From assembly GCA_000310025.1 (NCBI GenBank), contig FN648683.1, positions 1 to 60,500 on the forward strand: DNA of 60,500 bases, given 5' to 3'. The DNA is from Ectocarpus siliculosus (lineage: Eukaryota; Sar; Phaeophyceae; Ectocarpales; Ectocarpaceae). This document shows, piece by piece, positions 41,291 through 54,428 of the stretch. Under the pieces are notes generated by a model. That model saw only the letters and a program-made list of their open reading frames with translations, was not told where the DNA came from and did not search any database. A program made the translations under genes and the position numbers. How positions within the stretch are numbered: position 1 is the first letter of the stretch; each line of letters begins with the position of its first letter.

Positions 41291-44200
41291 ACGGCGTCCC
41301 AGTATGTGACCTTAAGGCGCAGCTTGGAACTTGTTCCTACGGAAAGTCCCACGCTGGATGTGGACCCATGAGCTTCACGTCCTTATCCATTAAGGCGTCC
41401 AATTAGAAAGTCCTTAGGGACGCGAGAGCATCCGTTTCGCGCCCGGGGGCACTTCCAATTGAAACGTTTTCATTCAACAACAACCGAAACCGGACGGTGA
41501 CCGCAAAACCCCGTCACGAAAGTCACACAGCACGTCGACCAAGCTGTAAATGGCTTGCGGAGTCTAACCCTTAGTCATGCAAATCAAAAGTACCAAGGGA
41601 AATGTGCAGGCGAGGGTTTCCACAAATCGCGAAAACCGACTCGCTGCGCTTCCGAAAGGCGTTCCATCAATTCCGGCGGCGGCGGTTATGGTGCAGTGGG
41701 AGAGGCCGAGATCTCCGGATCCGCAACCGGGATGTTGGAATGCAAAGAATTCACGCGGGACGGCTACCCAGCCTCGGAATGGGCTGGTGGCGTAGGGTCA
41801 CCAAACCCAACACCCGCGGCCGTCCGCTACGCAGGATCGATCGGCGCAACTGGAATCTGCACCAGGGGGGCAGTCGCCACTCCAAGCACGTCACCAGGCT
41901 CCACTTCGGCGCGTCCGGTCACAGGGATGTATTGAGGCCCGTCCGACACGAAAGGCGTCCGACGACGAAATATGGCCGTGTATTGGGGAAAGTGTGACAA
42001 GATACTTGTTGGTGAGGGTGGGAGTGCCGGACATGCGAACGAGGTTCACCCTCGTGGTTTTATCGGAAACGGAGACACCCTTCCTCCCGGCGCACCGTAG
42101 GAAGTATTTTTTCCCCGGAGCGGAGGGTCCAGAGAAATACACGGAAGCGATCACCGGAAAATCCGACCACAGAGATGGTTTCTCCATAATACGCCCACTC
42201 GTAGACGACGTGAGAAAATATATTTCGGACAAACGGTAGTTAAACGCATCTAACTATGTATCACGTCCGAGAAGAAGGGCATGACGACGGCGGGGACAAC
42301 CTATTGCCTACACCCCTGCCGAGGCAGTGGCGCTATCGCCGTAAAAACAATGAATGGACAGCCGCACGGTGGGGGTGGTTTCAAGGGCTGTGCCAGAGCC
42401 AAAACCACCCTACAGTCGAATGGGACCCGAATGAGGACTGTGGACAGATGCAGCTCCTGACGCCTCCATGGCTTCAAAAAAAGCATTGCTAGTAAAAGAC
42501 GAGGGTGAGCCTGAGTCTACAAGATCTAAACCGCTGTACACACTGCTCTGGTACCTCTTTACACACGGACTCGCGTCGTAGAGGTATCGCAATCAATCAC
42601 AAGGTTACCTCTCACCAAATGTGGACCGTGTTCCTCCAACAACGGCTTCCCCAACGGCGGCGGGGAAGCGGCGGCTTCGCGAAAAGCGGCAGAGGCAATG
42701 TGCAGCACGTGCTTCGAGTGGTCCGCGGGTTTGGTTGCCGGGACATTCAATGGGCTACGTTTGTCCTCGGAGGAAGAATCATCCGCTGGAGATCCATCAC
42801 CCGGGGGCGCATTTTCATTGATGGTGGGACACGCGGGGGCAGGTAACCCCGAATACTCAGGGCGTAAAGGCTTGTCGGGTTCGACCGGGCGCACACGCAG
42901 AAGCGTGCGGGTCGCAACGAGCGCTTGGCCCAAGGGGTTCTGGCCAGGCCATTTGGAGGGCGACGTCGCACGCTGATCGAAGGCATCAACACCAATGCCC
43001 TACAATCCGTCAAAAGGACTAGTCTCCGGAATCTGCTTGTCTCCCGTCGCCAACAAACGTTCGCGCGCGTCAGCATTTTGGGCGAATTTTGCACACAAAG
43101 GCAAAAAGACAACAGCCTCACATCTGAGCTCTCAGAATGCGTGGTCAAAAACTCGCACCTTGCGTCCAGGGGATTTGTATTATCTCGGGTCGGAGGTAGC
43201 CATGATTTTGGCACAAGCGACATGATTGTGAACTGTATCCCGCACACATTTGGGTCCTAAGTTGAGTGTGCTGTCTGTCGCTTCGTCGTTGTTTCGTTTT
43301 TCGGGCTAGGGCAGGTCGACCTGTCTTCCATTGTATTCTCCTGATATATTTACCTGAGGCTGCTGTGAATACAATGAGGTAAGCAAATCGAACGTGTTAA
43401 TCCATGCTCTGTTTGCATTTTGGTTTCGGGTCTTTTAAGCGTATTTTAAACAGAATCCGTGTTTGTTGTTTCGATTAACAACCCGTGTGACATGTTTTGC
43501 TACTTGCACTTTCGAAGGGGTAAGCGTGTGGGGGACAGGTCTTTCGTTTTGGTTTCGATCACTTGTTCTTGTAGCACCTACCGTGTACCTCTTGCAGATC
43601 GATGTATTTTCTGTCGCTAGCTTCCAGTATAAAGTGTGCTCCGTTTCGCCCAAGAGGCGCCATATGCGGGAGCGGATTCGGTGCGTTCGCAAGCTCATTC
43701 TCCGTAGGTTAGGTGTAACAATAGGGTCAGTTTGACCGGGCTTGATAATTAATTGCTGTCGTTTCGTCCCGAAGCGCATCCGCTCCAGTCATCAAGCCCA
43801 GCCTAGCTGAGCCTAGTGCTGTACTGGCTTGACGGAGGTTCGTTGTTAACAAATAGACAAAATACTACCAGACAGTCGGTGATTCTAGCGCCCGGCACCC
43901 TCTACGTGTGCGCTGAACGCTGTAGAACTCGTTTTTTCTTTCGAGTCGGGCTCGAACTTTCGTGGCACATGGGGTTCAGACGGAGATCGCACAAGTGCAG
44001 CGGCGCAGAAGCAATTTTGCACATCAGTGCATGTGGCGCACCCAGTCGCGGCGAAGCGATATATCTTTTCGAAAAGGGGAAGGATATATCTCTGTCCGAA
44101 ACAGAAAAAATGATTCGCGTCATAGGAATTGAAGCATTAGAGATTGGCTCATCTACCCCCTGTTGTACAATTGTTGTTGTCTCACGTTGAGAACCGTTCC

Positions 44201-44689
44201 AATCTCTACACCCCGTACCTCTTTTTGTCGGTACTAGTCTTGACCCCGATCGATTCCCGTCGCCACAGGCTAATGTACCCCAAAAACGTATACTAAAAAA
44301 AAATTAGATCGGCCCGAAGGGTCCGCACGCCAATAGAGACCAACGACAGATAGTCTTTTGCAGGATCCTCCGCTCCTGTCTACGGGCAATATATCTTGAA
44401 AACAAGCGCAATAAATAGCCGGCCAGAGTCCCTGCCCGCCCCCGCGTTTCTCGCTTTTAGGAGGTCAATGATGACTACTTTATCTTACGGCGATTTGACC
44501 ATTCGCATGGTGCGACGGGACGGCAATAAATGTCAACTACAGCTGCTACCCACGCCCTATCCTAGTCAATATTACATACACACGTTGTCACCCCTCTCCC
44601 GAAATATGTTCTTGGAGGGCAGGGGGGATAAGGCAAAAGAACTTCGCGGTCGAATTCGGATAGAACCAACGTGGCTGTTTGTCAGAATG
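41291..44689. other. Unassigned DNA with several moderate ORFs
   Basis: Plus-strand frames at 41994-42239, 42698-42976, 42925-43260, 43816-44190 and 44396-44728 have protein-like composition, but none carries a motif I recognise, overlapping frames compete, and no introns or terminal repeats could be set. They may be exons of an unknown gene or relics of a transposon related to the transposase at 44690-45450, which lies on the other strand. I do not assign any of them. Confidence 0.3.
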
Positions 44690-45450
44690 CCAGCCACCGC
44701 TACTGCTTTCCTAGACCGCATGCGCTGAGGGCCACCTCCTTCTTCTTCACGTAATCGACGTAAGGCCATGACGCTACGACGCGTCCGAAGCCCCGCTCGA
44801 CAGTCACCCTGACTCTACTCATGTCCCTGTTGAACCCGACTTCCGCGGCAGGCAACAAGCCCTTGTGCGGCGCCATAAGTCATGGGGATACCTGATACGC
44901 TGGGTCTCCGTATTGTCAATGTAGGACTGCATTAACGCCTCCAACAGCCCACCACTCAGTCCCAGCAACGTCACGTCATGGCGCCTACCAATCATAGGAC
45001 CCCAGAGTTGACAGGTGATGCCATCCGGAGAATCTACAGCCCGATACTTCAACGAGTGTGCACGCTTCCATCCGTTGTCGTAGAGACGCTGAGAGTGCCA
45101 AGGACGAGCAATGTTACGAATAATCCCGTCTAGGAACCCCCAAAACCTAGAGAGCAGTACCTATGGAGAACAGTACCTATGGAGAGGTGATCCTTGGCCC
45201 GCGATGGCCTCACAGAATGCATCGATTTTGGAAAGGATTGCGTCCACTTGCAACTCGTTCACAAGATGACCCCAGCGTTCGTAGATTGCCTCGATGGTGA
45301 GGTTGAATACGTCGCAGATGAGCGTCTCCAACATCCCCCAAGTATGCTGTTACGAATCCAACGAGTGGGTACCGCCAACCTCCACAGTGTCACCGCCAAC
45401 GCTAGCCTCGCCGAAACCCTCTGAACTCCTAATCCTCCACTGCAAGGCAT
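44690..45450 (-). pseudogene. DDE_Tnp_4 (PIF/Harbinger-type) transposase, broken
   Basis: On the minus strand, fragments of a DDE_Tnp_4 transposase follow in order: VFNLTIEAIYERWGHL, then IDAFCEAIAGQGSP, the first catalytic Asp in FWGFLDGIIRNIARP (near 45126-45137), YDNGWKRAHSLKY, DSPDGITCQLWGPMIGRRHD, then after a frame change the second Asp in YGDPAYQ (44895-44912), and the Glu in RVTVERGFGRV (44784-44801). All three catalytic positions are still readable, but there is a frameshift near 44912, a TGA at 44882-44880, a TAG upstream of FWGF next to a 17-bp duplication (about 45155-45186), and at least one frame change near 45340. No terminal repeats were found. Harbinger transposase would normally work with a Myb-like partner; none seen. 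Confidence 0.8.
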
Positions 45451-45714
45451 GGCGTAGAGAACAAGAGTAGATGGCGACAGTAACGGGGGTTAACGGCTGC
45501 AGGGTGTTGAGGTAAGAGATTGACTTCATGGTTGTCATGAAACCACGACGAGTACGGTCTACGGGGACTGCATAAGGCCTTCTATTTTATCAGGGGGAGC
45601 ATGTGGTGGAATATACGGCTGGCTGGGTATAGCGAAACCTCGTCACCGTACGGTCCGCATGGATAAGAAACAGACTGGTGCGGTCGAGAAGTTCGCTGAC
45701 CACGTCGTTGTTGG

Positions 45715-45742
45715 TGCTATTGTTGTTGTTGTTGTTGTTGCC
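45715..45742. repeat. (TTG)n microsatellite
   Basis: A run of TTG triplets followed by CCGTGCC. Confidence 0.8.
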
Positions 45743-45954
45743 GTGCCGTGTTCACACTAGCACTTTAACGGTCGTCCCGGACGCTGCCAATACAACACCA
45801 GCATCATCATTAGGGATGACTTCCGTCAACACGGGGTAGGGTAAGCCTATCACCAACAAAGTACACTTGCACGCAGTTTATATAGCAAGTGTTTTCGGAA
45901 AGGCTATCCCCACCCGTGGCCATTCGGCTCAGCCACAGGGTTGGGGGGGGGGTT

Positions 45955-46128
45955 GACTTTTTGAGGACGCCCCCCATTATCACATGACTAGGGTTAGGTA
46001 ACCTGGGCAAGGTCAAGTACCTCGGCAGGGTTCGGCACCAACGACTTTTTGGGGATGCCCCCCATTATTACATGACTAGGGTTAGGTAACCTGGCCAAGG
46101 TCAAGTACCTCGGCAGGGTTCGGCACGA
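45955..46128. repeat. 88-bp tandem duplication
   Basis: Copies start with GACTTTTTG at 45955 and 46043 and include CCCCCCATTAT and CATGACTAGGGTTAGG. Only a few bases differ. Related pieces (CCTGGACACAGTCC, AGGTCCAGACC) continue to about 46260 in degenerate form. Confidence 0.88.
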
Positions 46129-46610
46129 AAGGCACCTTGTCCTAGTTCCAGACCCTGCCAACGTACGTCAATGGTAACCTGGACACAGTCCGAAACTGGG
46201 TAGGATTCGGCATACAAGGAACCTTGGCCTAGGTCCAGACCATGGCTACGTAGGCACAGCGACCTTAGGCTTGGTTATCTGCATGCCAACGTCGCGTCTG
46301 TACCACAATATGCCCAGAACCTGCCAACGCACGCACAGCGACGTTGGCCCAAGGGTGGGGTAAGCAACTTTTTCTAGGCCGACGCCCTCACTAGGGATTC
46401 GAGCATGACGTTGCTCAAAAAGTCATTTTCAAGTTGTATCGCAGATCGTGCGGCCGACAATCGACAAGTCACACATGTCGGCCTCTGAAATCGTCCATCG
46501 TACAACAACGCAGAGGCGAAAGCGCAACTTACTCCTCACCCGCCCCCCTCACGGAGCTACAACATGAGAACAACGCGCATACGTTGGTCTCCCTCCCCTC
46601 GCGTAGAGCG

Positions 46611-46684
46611 AAGTCGAGCATAGAAAAATACCCAAGGAGGCGTAGAGAAGTCGAGCATAGAAAAATACCCAAGGAGGCGTAGAG
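46611..46684. repeat. 37-bp tandem duplication
   Basis: AAGTCGAGCATAGAAAAATA starts at 46611 and again at 46648; the two copies are identical over the compared length. Confidence 0.88.
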
Positions 46685-46699
46685 AGAGAACGGGCCTAC

Positions 46700-49600
46700 A
46701 TAATCCTTCAAAGACATGACCGTACGGATATGACCTCAGCAAATTGGGCTCAAGACTCACCCCGCGAATGTCACAGGCTCCCACACACAGAGTCCATGAT
46801 GGGCACCATCACGCTGCGCCACATCAGAAAGAAAACAGGAACAACAAAAAGTCTCACTAAATATGACTACAACAGTACCACCAGGCGGCGCGCGCGGTCT
46901 CTCTCTCTGCTGTACGCGTGTGTGAGGCGTTTAAGACATCAGCCAAACAACACGCGAGACCACCACACCAATGGCTGCCTGAACTACAGGCGACAACCGC
47001 GCCTGGCTTTTACCACAGGGTGTACGAAAAAAAAAAAAACATGATGCAATAAACTTGGATATATTCTGCGAAGGTATACAGAGTATCAACACAATATCAA
47101 CACACATCACATCTCTGTAGACACTGATGTGTGTATCTCACCGAAGATTCAAAATAATGGCGGAGCTACCAAAGATAAAATTTCTATCAAATACTATAAT
47201 CCGGCGGCACGCGCAGTCTCTTTGCTCCTGTAGTACCTTACCACCTTCTTAAACACGCGAAGCTACACCATCACATCGCTGCCTTATCACCCATGATGCG
47301 TTAAAACAGGAAGGAAACACAAAATTCATGAATACCCGCGCCTGACGATGCCGGCAGCGAAGCGAGATCAGGGCGTGACCGCCTCGGCAGCCATTGCCAC
47401 CGCGCCATCTCGGAACCGGCCGCCCGTGCAAGGGGCTGCCACAAAAGCGGGCATATGTGCAAGTTTGAGGAAATCAGATGGTGAGAACCGAATAGTTTAA
47501 CAGATCAAATTGGAATGTGAGCGGATGTGCAGCTGATCAAAGTAAGGTCAACGACGGCATTGGAAACCACTGAGTGAGGGTCCAGGTGGGGTGCCTGCAG
47601 GGTATTCATGGGTAGCGTGGGTATAGACATGAAAGCGATTGCGACGACAATACCCAAAATAGATTATGTGACCGCTGCATATGTACACCATGAAAAAAAC
47701 AGTGCGAGTGTTTGCTAGACTGTAATTCAAAAATCCCAAATAATGCTCTGGGGTGGCGAGCACGGCGACAAACCTCTCATCAGATATGCTTAGCAATCCC
47801 ACACAGGCGAAGCCAGGACATGCCCAACAGATAAGTGGCACCCAGGCTTACATGCACCGCACAACATTTGGATTTCGAAAACGTACCTCGCTTGGACAGG
47901 TAGGGGCACGCGTACTGGGTGAGATGCCAATCTTGCCAAACGCCTCCGCGTCAAAGTCGAGAGGCAGGGCTGCAACGTCTGGTTCTCTCAAGTCACTCGT
48001 ACGAATAAGTGCTGGAACAACCTGTTGAGGTTTGAGAGGGGTTGCGGCGGGCAAGTGCAAAGGAGGTGCCACGACGAAAAGGCCGGCGGAACAAGTGGTT
48101 AGGGAAGATGTGTGTAATAATATCGTTGGAAGGACTAGAATCTCGCGAGAGCTGCGCAATCGTCTGCATGGATCCTAAAAACACAAGCTGCTCCGGAGAA
48201 AGTGCGGACGTATCATTTCGCATAACGAGAACAAGGCGTGCGCATGAGAGGGCTTGCTTAGATTGGAGAAGCACATAAAAACAAGGACCACGCCCGACAA
48301 CATGTTTCAAAGCGCGCTGAAGCATACAGCCGTAGCGTTCGCTCTGAAGACACACCTCGTTTTCGTTTTTTTCGTGTGTCTTGACAGCCAGGAGTTTCTT
48401 TAAGGTTTTAGGGGAGAGTATTCCGCCAACCCCGTGGTCAATGGAGGCGTGATATACATCAAGATGCGACTTACGCGAGCGAAATCACTGTGCATGCATA
48501 TCGGCGGGCAACGTCGTGGACGCGCCGAAAATTGTTCTATATTTCTTAGACGTAAGTTTATCGTGAAACTTTTGAGCTAGAACGCTAGCCTGATTCACGA
48601 TGGCACGCTATCAACCCATGCACCAAGGATACAGTCAAGACTGCCACCGAAGCGAACATAGTAAATTTGCCTTCCACGAAGTCGCGAATCGTGGCATGCA
48701 TGTCCCCTCGCCCATCCCTTTACTGTACGCATAGCTACCTCTCGAACAGGAACTCAAGGTGGCACGGAGCGACAGCTAAGTAAACTCAAGGTCAGGTCGA
48801 GGTCCAACCTCGAGTTTTGGTGTACAAAATGACGTCAAAGTGATAATATTACTGAAATGGGGGTTCGGCACCGAGTTTCCCGGTATTCGCCATCCAGTTA
48901 AATCTAGGACCGCCTGAATTGCTCAAGAGAAAAGCGGATCTCAGCCTCTATGCAGGCCTACCTCGTGGCAGGCTTACCGCGGTCACGCCAGCCGCACTCA
49001 AATGAACAAGGGTCTCACGCCCGCCCCAGACCCTCAGGTGCCAGACGGGTCCAGGGCATCCCAGCCTCCCGAACCGTGGGCCTCAAGGTGCAGCTCGAGC
49101 GTACAGCCGACAAACTCCATCATGTCCTGTGTGCGGGAGCAAACGAGACGAGATGATCGACGGGAGCAGGTTGCTCAAAGGGGGCAACGTCACATTATCA
49201 CTTGCGTAGATACGCATGAGCTTCCCCTCTCCGCAGGCTGACAACCTCTCGTCCACCCCCACAAAACTGCACAATCCAGGTGTGGTTGCTGCTAACTAGC
49301 TGTTGGTTCTTTGGCTGCTCTGTCTCGTGTACGATACCCAACGCGCGACAGGACCCACCCATACTCCCTCCGCTTGGGCACTACAATACATGAAATACAT
49401 ACTCACGTCGCACTACGTGAGAGTCTCGGTATCTTACGCCATCAGCCCGCGGCCACGACCCTCATCCGTCCGTACGCAGGCTTCTTGAACACGAACTCGA
49501 CCACGGCAGCCCGACGACCTTGTGCAACTGGGCACGCGAAGATTGCAGTGGTGTGCGAAATAATTCTGTGTTTTGAGCGGCGAGAAAACGAATAAACGAC

Positions 49601-51430
49601 GATTCGAAGGGACGTTCAGGTACACATAGATAGAGGATAAGATATTTAGCCTCAACGAAGGAACCATTGAAAACCTAGGTAGATACATCGATATCTTGCG
49701 AACAGACGGATCGATGTACGTGGCGGGAACGTGCGTTTCATGGGTACAGTATCACTGCAGCGATAACGAAAAAGTAATCACTCTCCAAGGCGGACCAAGA
49801 GTAATCAGCCTGTCCGCACGCGTTCGGGAAGCGACTGGTGCAGACGGCCAATGAGACAGGTCGTTCGCCCGATTCCAACGCAAAACACCACGCATTTTGT
49901 ACAACATGGTGTGCGACGCCCGATCAACTCTGCTGTATGTCCAAACTCAACTACGCACTGAAAAGACGAAGCTGCACAAGCTACCGTAATTCTGTTGGAG
50001 AGAGAGGACACGATCACCGCAGCTGCCCCGTCAAGGATTAGAAATTATGCACACCGTCACGGTTTTCAGGTACGCCACGAAGACAGAAACAAACCAAGGA
50101 CAACACTTACTCATAAAGGCCTCGTAGCCGAGATCCGCGGGCTCCCAGAACGTGCTCGTGCGCACTCGTGTTCTTGAGGTTCGATGATGGCGAAGCTCCA
50201 GCCGTAAAGCCTCGTACAGCGCCTCCGGTTGCCCTGCCCCCCTGAACTGCGCCTCTCCCGGAGAATCGCCACGACCGATGATGAGCTGCCGCCGCCGCCG
50301 AGAAGTGGCGAAGGCGGCCTTGATCTGTTATGCACATTGTGGGCAAAATAACCGAGGAAGGGACATCAGGGAGATGTTGTAAGACAGCATGTTATGAAGG
50401 GAAACTAAGAGACGTTAGAGGACAAACATCATCATGGAAAAAAAACATGTGGAGTGCAGCAAGCGGCGAAAGGTGAAACAAGATGGTGAAACGACATGTA
50501 GGACCGAAAAGTTGGTCAAATCGCCAAATCCCCTCTCTGACGATACGTTCGGAGGTAGCCGCATTGATCTAACGTGTTGGAGGTGGATATATTATCGGTT
50601 TCGGGGTTGTTTGGAGATATTGTACATATCTGGAACGAGTGCGTTATGACGATTTATGGAGGCCGACCCTTGGCCGACCACATGACCATTATTTGAACAT
50701 GCGTAAATTCATTCATGCATGTAGTAGTGCCGATAAGACAATTGCCATGTGGTTTTCAACTCTATTGCGTTCTCTTTTATCACAAGGGTGACGGCCAGGC
50801 AATTCGGGAAAATTTAGGGGGGTCTGACAGCTAAGCGCAGTTTGCCTCCCGAGAGTACGCAGAGAGGGCTAGGGAGCAAGATACAGAAAAAATGATTCAT
50901 TCAGTTCGTGGCACAGCTTGATCCAACGTCATGGCATATCACAGCTATCAAAATAGCGGAGACATAAAATTACTACTGTCTCGAGGCATCTCGCGGGTTA
51001 CACTACAGGTCGAGGTTTTTGCAATGAGTGTCAGGGTTGGCTAAGGGCATGGGGTCGACTCATGCAAACAACTAAAAAACGAACAACGAAAGAGGGGGTC
51101 CCGGAGAATTGTTGGTGTGGTATACTCAAGTACACAGCACAGACTCGGGTGGCCGTTTGGTTTTTTCTACTGCTTGTGCTGTTTTCGTCGGGAGAGCGGC
51201 AGATAGGTGCTACGGACGATGCAAGGTGCGATGGAGTCACACAACGCTAGTAACACCAATGCAGTACTGATATAGCACACTTGCTTCCCTGCCTCGGTAG
51301 GTGCTGCAGCTGTAGGTGTGCTCGCGACCAGCACCAGCTTTGGAAATTGTACAAGCTGTAGGGAGAAATTTATCTGCACCGCTGCTGCTGTGCTGCACAC
51401 GAAGTAATGCCAAGCAGCGTTGCCTCGATG
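46700..51430. other. Gene-poor DNA
   Basis: No gene I can support. An A-run at about 47027-47039 follows a segment whose start (GGCGGCGCGCGCGGTCTCT, about 46886) resembles 47201 onward, suggesting an old duplicated repeat of roughly 320 bp. A minus-strand ORF at 47993-48355 (120 codons) has protein-like composition but no recognised motif and competes with other frames. Confidence 0.35.
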
Positions 51431-51431
51431 T

Positions 51432-51517
51432 CGGGATCTCGACAAACCCTACAGCACTTACCATCTTCAGAAGGCGGGATCTCGACAAACCCTACAGCAC
51501 TTACCATCTTCAGAAGG
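51432..51517. repeat. 43-bp tandem duplication
   Basis: GGGATCTCGACAAACCCTAC occurs at 51433 and 51476; the two units are identical apart from their flanks. Confidence 0.88.
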
Positions 51518-54428
51518 CTCGCGTCTTGAGAGCGCTCTCCCGGTGCTCGCCACTACATGTGCAATCTCGAGTTGAAGGAGGAGATCGTCGTGCCGCCCAG
51601 TTCTCCGTGGATCGAGACAAGCGCGCTAGTATAGCGCAAGCTGGTGCGCCCATGTTTGTAGCCCAAGCTGAAGGAGCCCCTGGGCTTGGCTGCTTGACCA
51701 TGGCATCTCCATGGGCTTGGCATTGTTGGTCGTGCGTGTGTGTTGCATAGGAGTGGTGTGGCTTGGGCTGGCTGTTGGGTGTCGCACCCGAGATGCCAGC
51801 GGATACCAACTTGATGCCAACGGGCCGGGGCTCAACTGATCGGAATTCGATGGAGGGGTATGTACATGGCCCGGTCGCCCACAATAATTGCGCCGCTTCG
51901 CGCCAGAACTTCGCACCCCTGCTGTGCATATCGATATGCATCATGATAATGGGACAAGAAGCACCACAACCACACCTACCTATCCCGCCGCACGCCCTTG
52001 CGTATTGTGCTTCATACGTCGCACCCGACAGGCAAAAACAACAATAATACTGCTTCTTTCGGAGTATCTCTATACGCCCGTTCACAACGGTCGAGGATGT
52101 GGCAGGGGATCCAAAACCGTACCTGATGGGCTTGTCTGTGGGTTGGGCATGGACCACTTGAGCACAGCAAAGAAGGAAACAAGAGATACCGGTGCCACGG
52201 TGGCTTCGTCGGGGGCGTCATACGAGGGGGGGGGTGTTTCTGCACTGGTAGCTTTTTGCATGAGCTTGAAAAGGGGTGCATCGCCACAGCTTCGGTGCAA
52301 GCCCTGGATGGTTCGTGGGAGGAAGGAGATCAAGGTTCGTGAACTCTTTACTTTGGGGTATGGCATTTTTGTCCACATCGCGTTTTCCACCACCGCAAAT
52401 TGTCACAAAGAACCAAGTGAATATTTAACGTTAGACATTGCGCAGTCCAGAAGGCGTTTTGTCTGTGTTTCGGTCACCAGCAGGTGGTGGTTGTCCGAGG
52501 CGGGATGTAGCCACAACGGGCCGTCATGCTTTACTGCAAGCATCCAAAGCTTCCACACTGCATCTGCGCCCTTGATGCCTCGTGACACAAACTGGAGGGC
52601 ACCGTCACAGCTTTTTCCAAGACATACGTGCATCCACCTGCAGTGTCGGAAGGTGGGGGAGGTCTATTATGCTTTCGGTTCTTACGCTCGATGTATCGCA
52701 ATGTGGACTACTGAACCTCAAAACGTTCATCGCCCAACCTTGCCCTGACGTCGAGCTTGAAAGGTAAAGTACGCGGGGTGCAGCAAGCACGTTCTGGACG
52801 TTACTTGGGACACTGGGTAGTCGGCCGTGTTAGGCCGAGAGAGAGAAATTGAGAGAGAGTTGGAGAGAGAGTGGGAGAAGGAAACTTGATTGGAGAGAGA
52901 CGGTGGTGGTGGTGGTGGAGAGAGAGAGGAAGTGAGCTGCACGCACGCAAGCCTCATCACATCCGCCACGCCAAAAGGGTCCCCGTGACTGCACCGGTGG
53001 TACCCCACAACACACGAAATTCCCAACACGTATATCCCTGGGATCCTCACGACCAGATACTGCTGCGAGTATATCTAGCAGAGCTCTTGTACTCTACATT
53101 CTGGTCTGTTGGCTACTTGTATATTGTATGCATAGATACTTCGGAGTACAGATCGACGGTGGTACCCATATCCCCCCCTCCCCCCACAATAATGTCCTTC
53201 CCAATTTCGGCGAAAAACTGTCAACGTTTTCTGAAGGCAACACCGACGAATCGTTGTCGCTCGAGATGTCGCTTGCGTCGTCTGGCTCGCTCTCCTTCCT
53301 GTGCCAGTCCCTGATGAGCTAGGCACCGATGTTGAGTATGGTCGCTGCCCCACGCACTCCCGCTACGTCTCATCGTTGTACTGTATTGCTGTAGTCAGGT
53401 GTAGCGCACAACCTCAAGCGTTCACCCGTTCTCGTAGCAGTTGTGCTTTGCGGTTGCGAACACCACTCTCAACTCGAACGGCGTCGGGGGGTACTCTCTA
53501 GAAGACGGTTGTGTGTTTGTAACCGGAAGGGGTCAGGGCTCCGCACGTGCTACCCTCCTTCCTTCCCTCCTCAATGCTTACTCGCATATATCTTGTCCAT
53601 AGGGGGAACACGGCAGCGTGTGAATGTGTGTCAATATATTGCTCTTTCCCCCCCCGGAATATGATTACCCCCCGAAGTTTTCACGGGAAAGAAACAACCT
53701 CAGTCCTTTGCCGTTGTCTGTCCCGCCGCTTCCCGCCGTCGCTACCTCTCTCTCTCGGTCGTCTCATTGACAACAGAGACATTCGCGCGTGCTGGACGGA
53801 TATCGTTGTTTGGAGATGAGGACAACAAAACCAAGTCGTGGCGGGGTGTCATGCGTGAGCGAGAGAGCTATTAAATGACAGCGAAGTACATTGATAAGGG
53901 GGGGCGGGGGCCTCGCTTCTTGCCTACATGCATGCGACGCGTGTTTGACGGGGTGGATATGCACGACCCCGGAGCACCTCTCGTAGTGTAGGAATTATTT
54001 CGTCGATGTGAGCTCTGCGTCGTCGGTGTCAACCAAGTTTGGGAGAACGAAGCACGACTCTGGGTTGTAGTAACTCCGTAAAAAACACGTTCAATTGAAT
54101 CGTGGCGAGCTTTATGAGCACATTTCGGGAAACCCGATATTAGAGAGACCCGTCTCGTCTTCTTTTATTGTTATTATCGTTAGCAACACAATAATGGTGC
54201 TAGAAAACGAGACGGAGGACACGAAAACATGATGACGGGGGCCTTTCTTTGCCGACGGTTCATTTATGTTGACCTGGTTCTGCCGATGAAGAGGACGGTT
54301 CGTGACGTGTCTGGTGTCACACAGTCCATGCGGCGACTGAAACGTAATGCCAACAAGCACCACACTGACCTCTCTCCTTGAAGCAAACGGATCACGCTAA
54401 GCTGACCTGCTACCTCTTTGCCCCTTGC
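51518..54428. other. Unassigned DNA with competing ORFs
   Basis: Long frames exist on both strands at 51510-52157 (minus), 51888-52748 (plus) and 52403-52633 (minus). They overlap and none shows a known motif, so I call no gene. The minus-strand stretches 52633-52403 and 52393-52160 look the most protein-like and might be exons. GA/CT-rich simple sequence lies at about 52838-52935. Confidence 0.3.

Noticed and set aside
40594-41371. Overlapping Gly/Pro/Trp-rich ORFs in the GGGAC block
   Set aside because: Open on both strands because of biased composition; no start or motif supports translation.
51510-52748. 286-codon plus-strand and 215-codon minus-strand ORFs
   Set aside because: They overlap each other, lack recognised motifs and cannot both be coding; kept only as an unassigned region.
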